Shown here in pieces: positions 27,626-35,455 of a stretch of 64,000 nt of DNA. The first letter of the stretch is position 1. Every line of letters starts with the position of its first letter. Source of the DNA: Arthrobacter sp. CJ23 (GTDB lineage: Bacteria; Actinomycetota; Actinomycetes; Actinomycetales; Micrococcaceae); contig NZ_CP102950.1 of assembly GCF_024741795.1 (NCBI RefSeq), positions 4,092,001 to 4,156,000 of the forward strand, read 5' to 3'. The translations under genes were made by a program, and so were the position numbers. The notes below the pieces were generated by a model. That model saw nothing but the letters and a program-made list of their open reading frames with translations. It had not been told where the DNA came from and ran no database searches.

Positions 27626-29146
27626 ATGAGGCAGCTGCAGGCGTTGCCGGAACTCGTCGTCACCCTCGGGCGGCGGCGGCTCTCCGCGGCCGAAACCGCC
27701 GCCATTATCTCCGTGCAGGTCCTCAGCGTCCTCGCCCGCCCCGCCCAGTGCCTCATCAGCTGGCGCCCCGGACCAGGCAGATCGGCCGCGGCGCGCGGCG
27801 GCGTGGACCCTGCCCCCGGCGACGCCCTCCGCGTGGAACTTGGCGGGCAGCGCACTCCCCTGTTCGTGGGCGAGGTGACCGTGGTGGAGCACAGCTACGG
27901 CGCGGACCTCTCGCAGGAAGTCCGCGTCCGCGCCTACGACGCCCTGCACCGGCTCCGGAAGCGGCAGTTCACCCGGCTGCACCATGACGTTGACCTCGCG
28001 GGCCTTGCCCGCACTCTGTGCGAGGGCACCGGCCTGGAGGTGGTGGGCGGGAGTGCCCGGCTGGGCCAGGTGTACCAGTGCGCGCGCTCGGACCTCAGCC
28101 TGCTCGTGGAGCAGAGCGCCCGCGTGGGCGCCTACCCCGTGGTGCACGACGGCACCCTCCGGCTCACCGGGCTCGGCGGCGAAGGCGAACCCCTGGAGCT
28201 GGAACTCGGCACCAGCCTGCACTCGGCCGAGGTGGAACTGAGCCAGGAAACGGCCTACGCGGGCGCCGCCACCACCGGCTGGCGCGCGGACGATGCCTCC
28301 GTCCACCATGCCGCGGCGGGCAGCAGCGACGCCAAGGCCCAGGTCTCCGCGGACCCTGCCCTGGCCAGCGTGGGCGCCGGCGGCAAGCTGCTCCGGGACA
28401 ACGAGGCCCTCGCGTCCACGGCGCTCGCGGACGGGCTGGCCCAGGCGGAACTGGACGTGCGGTTGGCCGGCCAGGTCACCGCCGTCTTCGTAGCCGACGG
28501 CGATCCGCGGCTCCGCGCCGGCGGCTGCGTCCGCGTGCGCGGGCTCGCCGCCTCGCTCGAGGGGACCTACACGATTGCCAGCGCCGCGCACCGCCTGGAC
28601 GGCGCCGGCTACGAAACCACCCTGACCACCAACCCGCCTGCCGCCCCGCCCGAGCGGCGCCCGGACGTCTTCACCCTGGGCACGGTGGTGGACGTGGAGG
28701 ATCCGGAGGGCCGCGGCCGGGCCAAGGTGCAGCTGCCGGCGTATCCGGAGCTCGAAACCGCGTGGGCGCCGGTCCTGACCACCGCGGCCGGGCCGGACAA
28801 GGGCCTGGTGGTGCCGCCCGCCCCGGGCGACACGGTGCTGGTGCTCCTGCCCGCCACGGATCCCGCCCAGGCGATCGTGCTCGGCGGCCTCTACGGTTCC
28901 GGGCAGACGCCGGACAACGCGGTGAACACGCCCCGGGACAGCCGCTACACCTTCCGCAGCGCGGATGGGCAGCAGATCGTGCTCGACGGCGGTGCCCGCA
29001 CCGTCAGCCTGACGGACGGCCACGGCTCCACGGTGGAAATGGGGCCGGACAAGCTGCGGATCACGGCCGCCACGGACCTGGTCCTGGAAGCACCGGGCAA
29101 GGCCATGAAGATCCGGGCCAAGACCGTCGATTTCGAGGAGGCCTGA
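27626..29146 (+). CDS. VgrG/gp27-gp5-like spike protein (Afp8-like)
   Basis: This 506-residue protein forms the trimeric central spike. Residues 1-340 are the gp27/phage late control D ring region (VDLAGLARTLCEGTG, then DLSLLVEQSARVGAYPVVHDG). From about 350 the gp5 OB fold appears (TLGTVVDVEDPEGRGRAKV, then VVPPAPGDTVLVLLP and VLGGLYGSGQTP). The tail from about 440 is a short beta-helix (SRYTFRSADGQQIVLDGG). No effector domain is fused at the C-terminus. ATG 27626 is used. Confidence 0.9.
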   Translation: MRQLQALPELVVTLGRRRLSAAETAAIISVQVLSVLARPAQCLISWRPGPGRSAAARGGVDPAPGDALRVELGGQRTPLFVGEVTVVEHSYGADLSQEVRVRAYDALHRLRKRQFTRLHHDVDLAGLARTLCEGTGLEVVGGSARLGQVYQCARSDLSLLVEQSARVGAYPVVHDGTLRLTGLGGEGEPLELELGTSLHSAEVELSQETAYAGAATTGWRADDASVHHAAAGSSDAKAQVSADPALASVGAGGKLLRDNEALASTALADGLAQAELDVRLAGQVTAVFVADGDPRLRAGGCVRVRGLAASLEGTYTIASAAHRLDGAGYETTLTTNPPAAPPERRPDVFTLGTVVDVEDPEGRGRAKVQLPAYPELETAWAPVLTTAAGPDKGLVVPPAPGDTVLVLLPATDPAQAIVLGGLYGSGQTPDNAVNTPRDSRYTFRSADGQQIVLDGGARTVSLTDGHGSTVEMGPDKLRITAATDLVLEAPGKAMKIRAKTVDFEEA

Positions 29147-29154
29147 ATGGGCAC

Positions 29155-29502
29155 GTGGGCGCCGTGAGAATCCTGGTCAAGGAGGCCATCCTGCGCTGCG
29201 GGCACGACGGCAAGGTGGAGAACGTCCCTTCGCAGGAGTGGGTGCGGGTGGCGGAATCCCCGGTGCTGGTGGACAACGATCCGCAGGGCCAGGACATCAG
29301 CATGTGCCCCAACGTGGGCCTCAACATCAAGCCCTGCAACAAGACCCTGCCCGTCCTCAAGGGCTACTCAACGTTCATCAAAATCGGCGGCAAGGCGATC
29401 TGCCTGGACACCGTGGAAGGCTTCACGGACGGCACCCCGCCCGGCGCCGTCAAGTACACCGTGCGCCGCCCAGGCCAGGAATTCGTGGAGGCCGGGTCGT
29501 GA
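29155..29502 (+). CDS. PAAR-like spike-tip protein
   Basis: This roughly 115-residue protein has several cysteines and short glycine-rich strands (CGHDGKVENVPSQEWVRV, MCPNVGLNIKPCNKTLPVL, YSTFIKIGGKAICLDTVEG), as in PAAR-like caps that sharpen the VgrG spike and may bind a metal. It is a divergent match, supported by its place between the spike and gp25 genes. GTG 29155 sits 12 bases after GAGGAGG; GTG 29164 is an alternative start. Its stop overlaps the start of the gp25 gene (GTGA). No toxin extension is attached. Confidence 0.7.
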   Translation: MGAVRILVKEAILRCGHDGKVENVPSQEWVRVAESPVLVDNDPQGQDISMCPNVGLNIKPCNKTLPVLKGYSTFIKIGGKAICLDTVEGFTDGTPPGAVKYTVRRPGQEFVEAGS

Positions 29503-29948
29503 GCGCCGCCGGAAGCCGCAAGGAGGGATACCGTTCGCTGGCCTTCATCCATCCGGATTTCGATGCCGCCGCGGGGGTCCCCGGCCTACGGCTGAGTCCC
29601 GCAGGAAGGCTGGCCACCGTCACGGACGCCGCCTCGATCCGCCAGGCCCTGCTGCTGCTCCTGAGCACGCGGCCCGGCGAGCGCGTCAACCGCCCAACGT
29701 ACGGCTGCCACCTGTTCCGGCTGGCGTTCGCACCCGCGGACGACACCACCGCCGGCCTGGCCATCCACTACGTGGCCCGCGCCGTGGAGCAGTGGGAGCA
29801 CCGCATCACCATGCTGTCCCTGGACGCTTCCCGGTCTCCCGAGGACCCGGAAGTGATGGAGATCCGGCTCAAATACCGCGTCCGGACAACCCAGCTCGAG
29901 GACCAGATCGCCATCGCCCTGCCCGTTGCTTCCGGAGGTGCAGCATGA
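29499..29948 (+). CDS. GPW/gp25-family baseplate protein (Afp9-like)
   Basis: This 149-residue baseplate wedge protein has the gp25 core: SIRQALLLLLSTRPGERVNR, then PTYGCHLFRLAFAP and the final strand region EVMEIRLKYRVR. The glutamate-arginine pair of the PGERVNRP motif is diagnostic for gp25 and its T6SS homologue TssE, where it nucleates the sheath at the baseplate. The GTG start at 29499 shares bases with the PAAR-like stop, and its own stop overlaps the ATG of the baseplate J gene, giving translational coupling on both sides. Confidence 0.9.
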   Translation: MSAAGSRKEGYRSLAFIHPDFDAAAGVPGLRLSPAGRLATVTDAASIRQALLLLLSTRPGERVNRPTYGCHLFRLAFAPADDTTAGLAIHYVARAVEQWEHRITMLSLDASRSPEDPEVMEIRLKYRVRTTQLEDQIAIALPVASGGAA

Positions 29949-32623
29949 GTATCCCCGTGCCCAATCTGGACGACCGCAGCTTCGCCGAGCTGGTGGCCGG
30001 CGCGCGCGAGCGCATCCGCCAGATCGCCCCCGAATGGACCGATCTTTCCGTCCACGATCCCGGCATCACGGTCATCGAGGCCTTCGCATACCTCACGGAC
30101 ACGCTCATGTACCGGCTCAACCGGGTCCCGGACAAGCTGTACGCGGTCTACCTGAACCTGCTCGGCACCTCGCTGTACCCTCCCAGCACGGCGGAAACGA
30201 TGCTCGAATTCAGCCGCTCGGCCGCCGGAAGCGGCGCGGCCGGCCAGGAAATCCGCATCCCGCGCGGCACCCAGGTCAGCTGCCCGCCCGGCGTCCCCGG
30301 CTCCCCCCAGCCGGTCTTCACGACGACGACGGCGGCCGTGCTGGCCGCCGGCCAGGCCAGCGTGCTGGTCCCCGCAGCCGATGTCACCCTGTACGACGCC
30401 GTGCCGATCGGCGCGGGGACCGGCCGACCCGGCCAGAGCCTGGTCATCCCGAACGCACCGATCGTGTCCGGCGCCGGACTGGCAATCGCCGTCGAGGTCC
30501 CTGCCGGGACGCGGCTCAGCAGCGGCGAAGCGGTGCTGGTGGACGGCAAGCCCTTCCGGTACTGCCGCGAGGTGGAGGCGTTCGCGGATGCCCGGCCCGG
30601 CGAGATGCCGGTGCGGATCGACCGGACCGCCGGCGTCGCGATGTTCGCCTGGTGGGACGAGGAGTCCGCAGGGTGGACGGGGGCGGTTCAGGATGCCGGC
30701 GGCCTGCCGGCTGTTCCCGGCCCGGGCGCCGAGGTCCGCGCCTGGTACCGCAGCGGAGGCGGCGAGGGCGGCAACGTGGGCGCAGGCCAGCTCACGGTCC
30801 TGCGGACACCGGTTCCGGGGGCCAAGGTCAGCAACCCCGAGGCGGCCACCGGCGGACGGGACGGCGAAACGCTGGACAACGCCCTGCGCCGCGCCCCGCA
30901 GGACTTCCAGGCCCGCGACCGGGCCGTCACGGTGCGCGACTACGAGGTCCTGGCCCGGCGGCACGGCGGAGTGGCACGTGCCCGTGCCTTCACCCGGAAG
31001 GAGCTGTGGGCGTTCGCCAGCCCCGGCGAGGTGGAGGTGGTGCTGGTGCCGTACGTGCCCGGCACCCGCACGGCAAGCGATCAGCCGCTGAGGGCCGCGG
31101 ACCTCAACGCGCAAGCCCGCGAAAGCGTCCGGCTGGAAGTGGAGCAGTACCTGCGGCGCCGCTCCACCGTGGGCGCCGAGCCCGTGGTCCGCTGGGGCCT
31201 CTACAAGCAGGTGCTGGTGGACGCCCGCGTGGTGGTCCGGCCGGATGAGGATGCCGAGGCCGTGAAGTCCCGGATCGTGGGCCGCCTGGCCGGGGCCATC
31301 AGCCCGCTGGGCACGGATTCCTCCAGCTACGGCTCGGGCTTCGGCAGGCCGCTGCGGGTGTCCAACCTGTACCGGGCCATGGAGGAGGCCGAGCCGGGCG
31401 TGCAGTACGTGGACCGGGTCCGGCTGGAGGTGGACAAGGTCCCGGATAAGGATGCGATGTGCCTGGTGCAGGCCGAGGGGCAGGAGAACACCTGGTTCGT
31501 GGCGCAGGATGGCGCGCTGTTCCGCACCACCAACGCGGGCGACGGCTGGGAAGCCTGCGCGGAGTTCGGCGGGGCCGGCGAAGCATCCGGTCCGGGCGAG
31601 ACGGCCGGCGAGGCAGCAGCCCCGAAGGAGACCGTGCGTTCCATCGCACCGTTCCGTTCGGCGGCGCCCGGCCGCTTCGGCCCGGAGAAGCATCCGGGCC
31701 TGGTGGCCGTCAGCACCTCCACTGCCACCGGATCCCGCATCTACATCAGCGAGGACCTGGGCGAATCGTGGCGCCGCGCCGCCGAACTGGGCTTCGTCGT
31801 CGCCGATCTCTGCTGGGTGGACCGCCAGGGCGCCCCGCTGCTGCTCCTCGCCGGAGAGCGCGGACTCTACGAGCTCTCCACCGATCCCGGCGCCATCCCC
31901 GTGCAGAACGTGGTGGACAAGGCTCAGCCGGACCGCGGCTTCTACGCCGTGGACGCGCTGGTGGACGTGCGCGGGCGCACGGGCGTGGTGGTGGCGGCCG
32001 AGGCCTCCGCCGGAGTCTGGCTCTCCCCGGACGCCGGGACCGCCGGCAGCTTCAAGCAGGTCAAGGCGGCCGGGGAAGACATCCGCTGCATGACGGTCCA
32101 GTACGACGGCGGCGCGAGCTATGTGTGGCTCGGCCGCTCGGTGCCGGAGGGCACCGGGACGGGCTGCCTTCGCCTGAAGATCGACGAACTCGCCCGCACC
32201 CAGTTCGATGCCGCATTCATGAATTCCTGGGAGCAGTTCAGCACCGGGTGGACCGGGGGCAGCTGCTGGGGCGTACACGTGATGGGCAATGCCGCCTACG
32301 CCGCCACACAGAGCGGCGGCGTGCTGCGGCTGCAGCTGGGGCAGGCCTCCGCGCAGTGGAGCGTGCCGGACGTGAACTGCAATTTGCCGCTGCGGGACCG
32401 GACCCGCTTCGAGCCGGTGCGCTCGGTGTCCGGCGCGCTGGCCCCGGACGGCGGCGTCCTGGTCCTTGCGGCCGGTACCAAGGGCATCTACCGCAGCCGT
32501 GACAACACCGCGAACTGGGAGAGCTGCACGCGCCGCGTGGTGGACGACGTGGTGACCTTGCCGGACACCTGGCTGTTCTGCTCGGGCGAGCACCGGATCG
32601 AGGTGGTGCACGGCAATGGCTGA
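29945..32623 (+). CDS. Baseplate J/gp47-like protein with C-terminal Asp-box repeats (Afp11-like)
   Basis: Residues 1-500 form a baseplate J protein: VPNLDDRSFAELVAGARERI, then DLSVHDPGITVIEAFAYLTD at the start, and AVTVRDYEVLARRHGGVARA near 330. From about residue 510 a different region begins with repeats of beta-propeller Asp-box type: ALFRTTNAGDGWEAC, IYISEDLGESWRRA, VWLSPDAGTAG and GIYRSRDNTANWES. The 892-residue length exceeds ordinary gp47-like proteins by about 300-400. The propeller may bind a surface glycan or stabilise the baseplate; that is inference. ATG 29945 overlaps the gp25 stop (ATGA). Confidence 0.85.
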   Translation: MSIPVPNLDDRSFAELVAGARERIRQIAPEWTDLSVHDPGITVIEAFAYLTDTLMYRLNRVPDKLYAVYLNLLGTSLYPPSTAETMLEFSRSAAGSGAAGQEIRIPRGTQVSCPPGVPGSPQPVFTTTTAAVLAAGQASVLVPAADVTLYDAVPIGAGTGRPGQSLVIPNAPIVSGAGLAIAVEVPAGTRLSSGEAVLVDGKPFRYCREVEAFADARPGEMPVRIDRTAGVAMFAWWDEESAGWTGAVQDAGGLPAVPGPGAEVRAWYRSGGGEGGNVGAGQLTVLRTPVPGAKVSNPEAATGGRDGETLDNALRRAPQDFQARDRAVTVRDYEVLARRHGGVARARAFTRKELWAFASPGEVEVVLVPYVPGTRTASDQPLRAADLNAQARESVRLEVEQYLRRRSTVGAEPVVRWGLYKQVLVDARVVVRPDEDAEAVKSRIVGRLAGAISPLGTDSSSYGSGFGRPLRVSNLYRAMEEAEPGVQYVDRVRLEVDKVPDKDAMCLVQAEGQENTWFVAQDGALFRTTNAGDGWEACAEFGGAGEASGPGETAGEAAAPKETVRSIAPFRSAAPGRFGPEKHPGLVAVSTSTATGSRIYISEDLGESWRRAAELGFVVADLCWVDRQGAPLLLLAGERGLYELSTDPGAIPVQNVVDKAQPDRGFYAVDALVDVRGRTGVVVAAEASAGVWLSPDAGTAGSFKQVKAAGEDIRCMTVQYDGGASYVWLGRSVPEGTGTGCLRLKIDELARTQFDAAFMNSWEQFSTGWTGGSCWGVHVMGNAAYAATQSGGVLRLQLGQASAQWSVPDVNCNLPLRDRTRFEPVRSVSGALAPDGGVLVLAAGTKGIYRSRDNTANWESCTRRVVDDVVTLPDTWLFCSGEHRIEVVHGNG

Positions 32624-33134
32624 GACCCCGAAACTGCTGGGGGTGCTGCCCGAGGTCTTCCAGGTGGCGGCCGATACCAGCGCGCCGCTGCAGGCCCTGC
32701 TCGCCGTGGCCGAGGACCTGCACGCGCCCGTCCGCGGCATCTTGGACCGCATCCACACCGTTCCGGACCCCGGCCGCTCGCCGTCGTCGCTCATTCCCTT
32801 CCTGTCACGCTGGGTGGACCTGGACTGGCTGACCCTCCCCGGCCCGGACGCTGCCGGGAGCGCCGCCGCGGGCGTACCGGTCTCCCGGCAGCGCGACCTC
32901 ATCGCCTGCGCCGCGCAGCTGTCCGCCCGGCGCGGCACCGTGGACGGGCTCACCCGCTTCCTGCACCTGGCCACCGGCGTCCCGGGGTTCGGCGTCGAGT
33001 CCGTCCCGGGCGCCTTCCACATCAAGGTGACCGTCCCGGCCCCGGCTGCCGGGCAGCTGGACCTGGTGCGGCGGATCGTGAAGGGCATCAAACCGGCGCA
33101 CGTCACCGATGAGATCGAGGTGGGGGCCGGGTGA
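32616..33134 (+). CDS. Phage tail protein I-like baseplate component (TIGR02242 type)
   Basis: This 172-residue protein has the TIGR02242 pattern: a leader with LPEVFQVAADTSAPLQALLAV, then PLFLSRWVDLDWLT-like segment (FLSRWVDLDW), the helix SRQRDLIACAAQLSARRGTVDGLTRFLHLATGV, and the closing KVTVPAPAAGQLDLVRRIV and GIKPAHVTDEIEV. In CIS and phage loci such proteins lie beside baseplate J and complete the wedge. It overlaps the J gene by eight bases and its stop overlaps the next start (GTGA). It is far shorter than full Afp12. Confidence 0.82.
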   Translation: MAETPKLLGVLPEVFQVAADTSAPLQALLAVAEDLHAPVRGILDRIHTVPDPGRSPSSLIPFLSRWVDLDWLTLPGPDAAGSAAAGVPVSRQRDLIACAAQLSARRGTVDGLTRFLHLATGVPGFGVESVPGAFHIKVTVPAPAAGQLDLVRRIVKGIKPAHVTDEIEVGAG

Positions 33135-33604
33135 ACGAGGAAAACCGCAAGCCCATCATCATCGTGGTCATCTGCGGTGTGATCGCCATCCTGGTGCTGG
33201 TGTTCGGCGTCAGCTGCGGAGGGGGCAACGACGACGCTGCCGCGGACTGGCAGGACGGCTTCTCGGAGGCGGCCAAGGGCGGGCGGCTCACCGGCGCGGA
33301 CCTGTCCACATCCGGGGGCTCGTGCTCGGCGTCGCAACTGCAGTTGGTGGTCGCCGGAAGCTGCACTTTCGTGGTGAAGGAGTTCGGCGGACTGTTCTCC
33401 TTCGGCACGCCCACCAAACGCGCCCGACTGGCCCCGCAGCAGAACGTCACCGTCACCCTGTTCGTGGAGGGCACCCGGGCGGAGCAGGATGTCGAGGCAG
33501 GCGACACCGTGGACGTGACTTTCGGTACCTCCGGCGGGCAGCTGGGCATCACCTGCGGCACCGTGGGGAACTGCGTCCTGAAGCTTTCGGAAGCAGGAGG
33601 CTGA
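33131..33604 (+). CDS. Small membrane-anchored protein of the injection-system operon
   Basis: I do not recognise a family. This 157-residue product has a short basic N-terminus and a hydrophobic helix at about residues 9-28 (IIIVVICGVIAILVLVFGV). A weak lipobox-like SC follows at 29. The remainder is probably outside the membrane: a beta-rich domain with four cysteines (SGGSCSASQLQ, GSCTFVV, GITCGT, NCVLKL) that could pair as disulfides. Start GTG overlaps the previous stop and the next gene starts one base after its own, so it is part of the operon. It may anchor or stabilise the particle at the membrane. Confidence 0.65.
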   Translation: MNEENRKPIIIVVICGVIAILVLVFGVSCGGGNDDAAADWQDGFSEAAKGGRLTGADLSTSGGSCSASQLQLVVAGSCTFVVKEFGGLFSFGTPTKRARLAPQQNVTVTLFVEGTRAEQDVEAGDTVDVTFGTSGGQLGITCGTVGNCVLKLSEAGG

Positions 33605-33605
33605 G

Positions 33606-34460
33606 ATGACCGCCATCAGCATGACGCTCAGTTCCCCGGACGTGGAACTGAAAGACGGCAAGGGATCCTTGACAGCATCCGTGTCCAATTTGGGCGCGGC
33701 CCCGCAGCGCGTGGTGCTGGGTGCGTTTCCGGCCCAGGCCACCGTGCCTCCGTCGCCCACATATGCAAGCATCGAGGACCCGCTCAGGACCCTGGCCGCC
33801 GGCGCCACCGAGCAGTACCTGGTCAGCTTCGACACCGCCGGCGCCGCGGCCGGAAGCTACTTCGTGAAGCTGATCGCCTACTCGGCCGACGACGCCCCGG
33901 AGGACTACGCGGACCAGGCCCATGTGCTCACCCTGGTGGTGCCGGCCGACACCGTTCCGCCCGCACCCCGGCGTGGTTTCCCGTGGCTGTGGGTCATCAT
34001 CGGCGGCGTGGTGCTGCTTGCCGCCGTCGGCACCGTCCTGTGGTTCCTGCTGCGCGGCGGCGTCCCGGACGTGAAGGGCAAACAGCAGGACCAGGCCATT
34101 GCGATCCTGCTGGACGCCGGCTACGCGGTGTCCAGCGCCAAGGTCGAGAGCCCGGAACCACCCGGGACCGTGCTCAGCCAGAGCCCTGCGGCCGGCAGCC
34201 GCGCCGATCCCGGCTCCATCATCAGTCTGGAGGTCTCCGCCCCGGACACCGTGCTGGTGCCCAATGTGGTGGGGCTGCGTCAGGAGGAGGCCAGCCAGGT
34301 CCTGCAGAACCTGGGCTTGGCCGTGGACATCGAGATCGTGTCCAGCTTCGAGCGCCCCGGAACCGTCATCCTGCAGACCCCGCCCCAAGGCAGCCGCGTG
34401 GCACCCGGCACCCGTGTGACCCTCCAAATCGCCGTGATCCTAGGAGTTGTTGTGAAATGA
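33606..34460 (+). CDS. Membrane protein: inner beta-sandwich, one helix, outer PASTA repeats (paralogue 1)
   Basis: The 284-residue product has no signal peptide. Residues 1-115 look like an immunoglobulin-type beta-sandwich (SMTLSSPDVELKDGKGSLTA, then TEQYLVSFDTAGAAAGSYFV). A proline/arginine stretch (PAPRRG) precedes one membrane helix at about 123-145 (LWVIIGGVVLLAAVGTVLWF). Two PASTA-like units follow (VPDVKGKQQDQAIAILLDAG; VPNVVGLRQEEASQVLQNLG). The positive charges before the helix predict a cytoplasmic N-domain and external PASTA units, which bind peptidoglycan in other proteins. It may tether the injection system to the envelope. Its stop overlaps the start of its paralogue. Confidence 0.72.
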   Translation: MTAISMTLSSPDVELKDGKGSLTASVSNLGAAPQRVVLGAFPAQATVPPSPTYASIEDPLRTLAAGATEQYLVSFDTAGAAAGSYFVKLIAYSADDAPEDYADQAHVLTLVVPADTVPPAPRRGFPWLWVIIGGVVLLAAVGTVLWFLLRGGVPDVKGKQQDQAIAILLDAGYAVSSAKVESPEPPGTVLSQSPAAGSRADPGSIISLEVSAPDTVLVPNVVGLRQEEASQVLQNLGLAVDIEIVSSFERPGTVILQTPPQGSRVAPGTRVTLQIAVILGVVVK

Positions 34461-35386
34461 CCAGCATCACCATGACCCTGAGTTCGCCGGACGTGGACCT
34501 GAAGGACGGCAAGGGCTCGCTCACCGCTTCCGTCACCAACGGCTCCGACGCGCCCGAACGGGTGGTGCTCGGGGCGTTCCCGGCGCCCAGCACGCCGCCG
34601 ACGCCTCCCGTCACCACCATCGCCAACCCGCTGCGGGTCATCGCCGGCAAAGCCATGGAACAGTACGTGGTCAGCTTCGACACCACGGGCGCGGCGGCGG
34701 GCAGCTACCCGGTGAAGCTCATCGCCTATTCGGCCGACGACGCCCCGGAGGACTACGCGGACCAGGCCCACGTGGTCACCCTGGTGGTGCCTAAGGCCGA
34801 GGACCCCAAGCCCACGCCGGGTTTTCCCTGGCTGTGGGTGATCATCGGCGGCGTAGTGCTACTGGCCGTCATCGGCGGGGTCCTGTGGTTCCTGTTCAAG
34901 GACGCCACGGTCCCCTCTACGGAAGGTCGGCCGCAGGCCGAAGCCGTGCAGATGCTCAAGGACGCCGGTTTCGGGGTTAGCACCACGGAAACGGAGAGCG
35001 CGCAGACTGCCGGGACGGTCGTCAAGCAAGTGCCCGACGGCGGCACAGCCGCCGGGCGCGGGTCCACCGTGCAGTTGGAAATCGCCGTGCCCGTGAAGAG
35101 CACCGTGCCGGAGATGATCGGATCCACCATCGAGACCGCGAAGTCCAAGGCAGCGGCTGCCAAGATCACCCTGGACCTCAGCCAGGGGTCCACCTGCACC
35201 TCGTCCGGCGGGCTGTTCCAGCGCTGCGTGGTGGTGGGCGCCACGCGGGAGGCCGGGGAGAAGGTCCAGCCCAACACCCTGGTCCTGGTCAAGACGGAAC
35301 AGCGGGACATCGGCATCTTCGTGGACCCCAAGCAGAACATGTGCAAGATCGGCCCGGACATCTGCAATACCAAGCTAGGTTTTTGA
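34457..35386 (+). CDS. Membrane protein: inner beta-sandwich, one helix, outer PASTA repeats (paralogue 2)
   Basis: This 309-residue protein is a tandem paralogue of the preceding one: the N-domain (SITMTLSSPDVDLKDGKGSL, GAAAGSYPVKLIAYSADDAP) and membrane helix (PWLWVIIGGVVLLAVIGGVL) are nearly identical in pattern, while the outer part has diverged. One PASTA-like unit (GRPQAEAVQMLKDAGFGV) is followed by another (MIGSTIETAKSKAAAAKITL) and a C-terminal cysteine-bearing tail (CTSSGGLFQRCVVVG; MCKIGPDICNTKLGF). ATG 34457 overlaps the previous stop (ATGA). It is the last gene of the injection-system operon. Duplication followed by divergence of the outside region suggests different external partners. 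Confidence 0.72.
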   Translation: MTSITMTLSSPDVDLKDGKGSLTASVTNGSDAPERVVLGAFPAPSTPPTPPVTTIANPLRVIAGKAMEQYVVSFDTTGAAAGSYPVKLIAYSADDAPEDYADQAHVVTLVVPKAEDPKPTPGFPWLWVIIGGVVLLAVIGGVLWFLFKDATVPSTEGRPQAEAVQMLKDAGFGVSTTETESAQTAGTVVKQVPDGGTAAGRGSTVQLEIAVPVKSTVPEMIGSTIETAKSKAAAAKITLDLSQGSTCTSSGGLFQRCVVVGATREAGEKVQPNTLVLVKTEQRDIGIFVDPKQNMCKIGPDICNTKLGF

Positions 35387-35403
35387 GCGCTGGAGTTCCA
35401 GCC

Positions 35404-35437
35404 CGGCACGGCCAATGTCCGCGGCACGGCCAATGTG
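35404..35437. repeat. Tandem 18-bp direct repeat upstream of the aminotransferase
   Basis: CGGCACGGCCAATGT occurs at 35404-35418 and 35422-35436, two copies with an 18-base period, between the operon end and the aminotransferase ribosome site. No function is apparent; it may be a regulator site or a recent duplication. Confidence 0.6.
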
Positions 35438-35455
35438 GGCGAGGAGAGCCATGCC

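Noticed and set aside
29768..33835. A 1355-codon minus-strand open frame across the injection-system genes
   Set aside because: It runs exactly antisense to recognised baseplate genes, has no ribosome site or homology and a His/Gly/Arg-rich composition typical of antisense shadows in GC-rich DNA.
23106..35386. A temperate prophage rather than a CIS
   Set aside because: No capsid, portal, terminase, integrase, lysis or replication genes are present; all structural genes are tail type.
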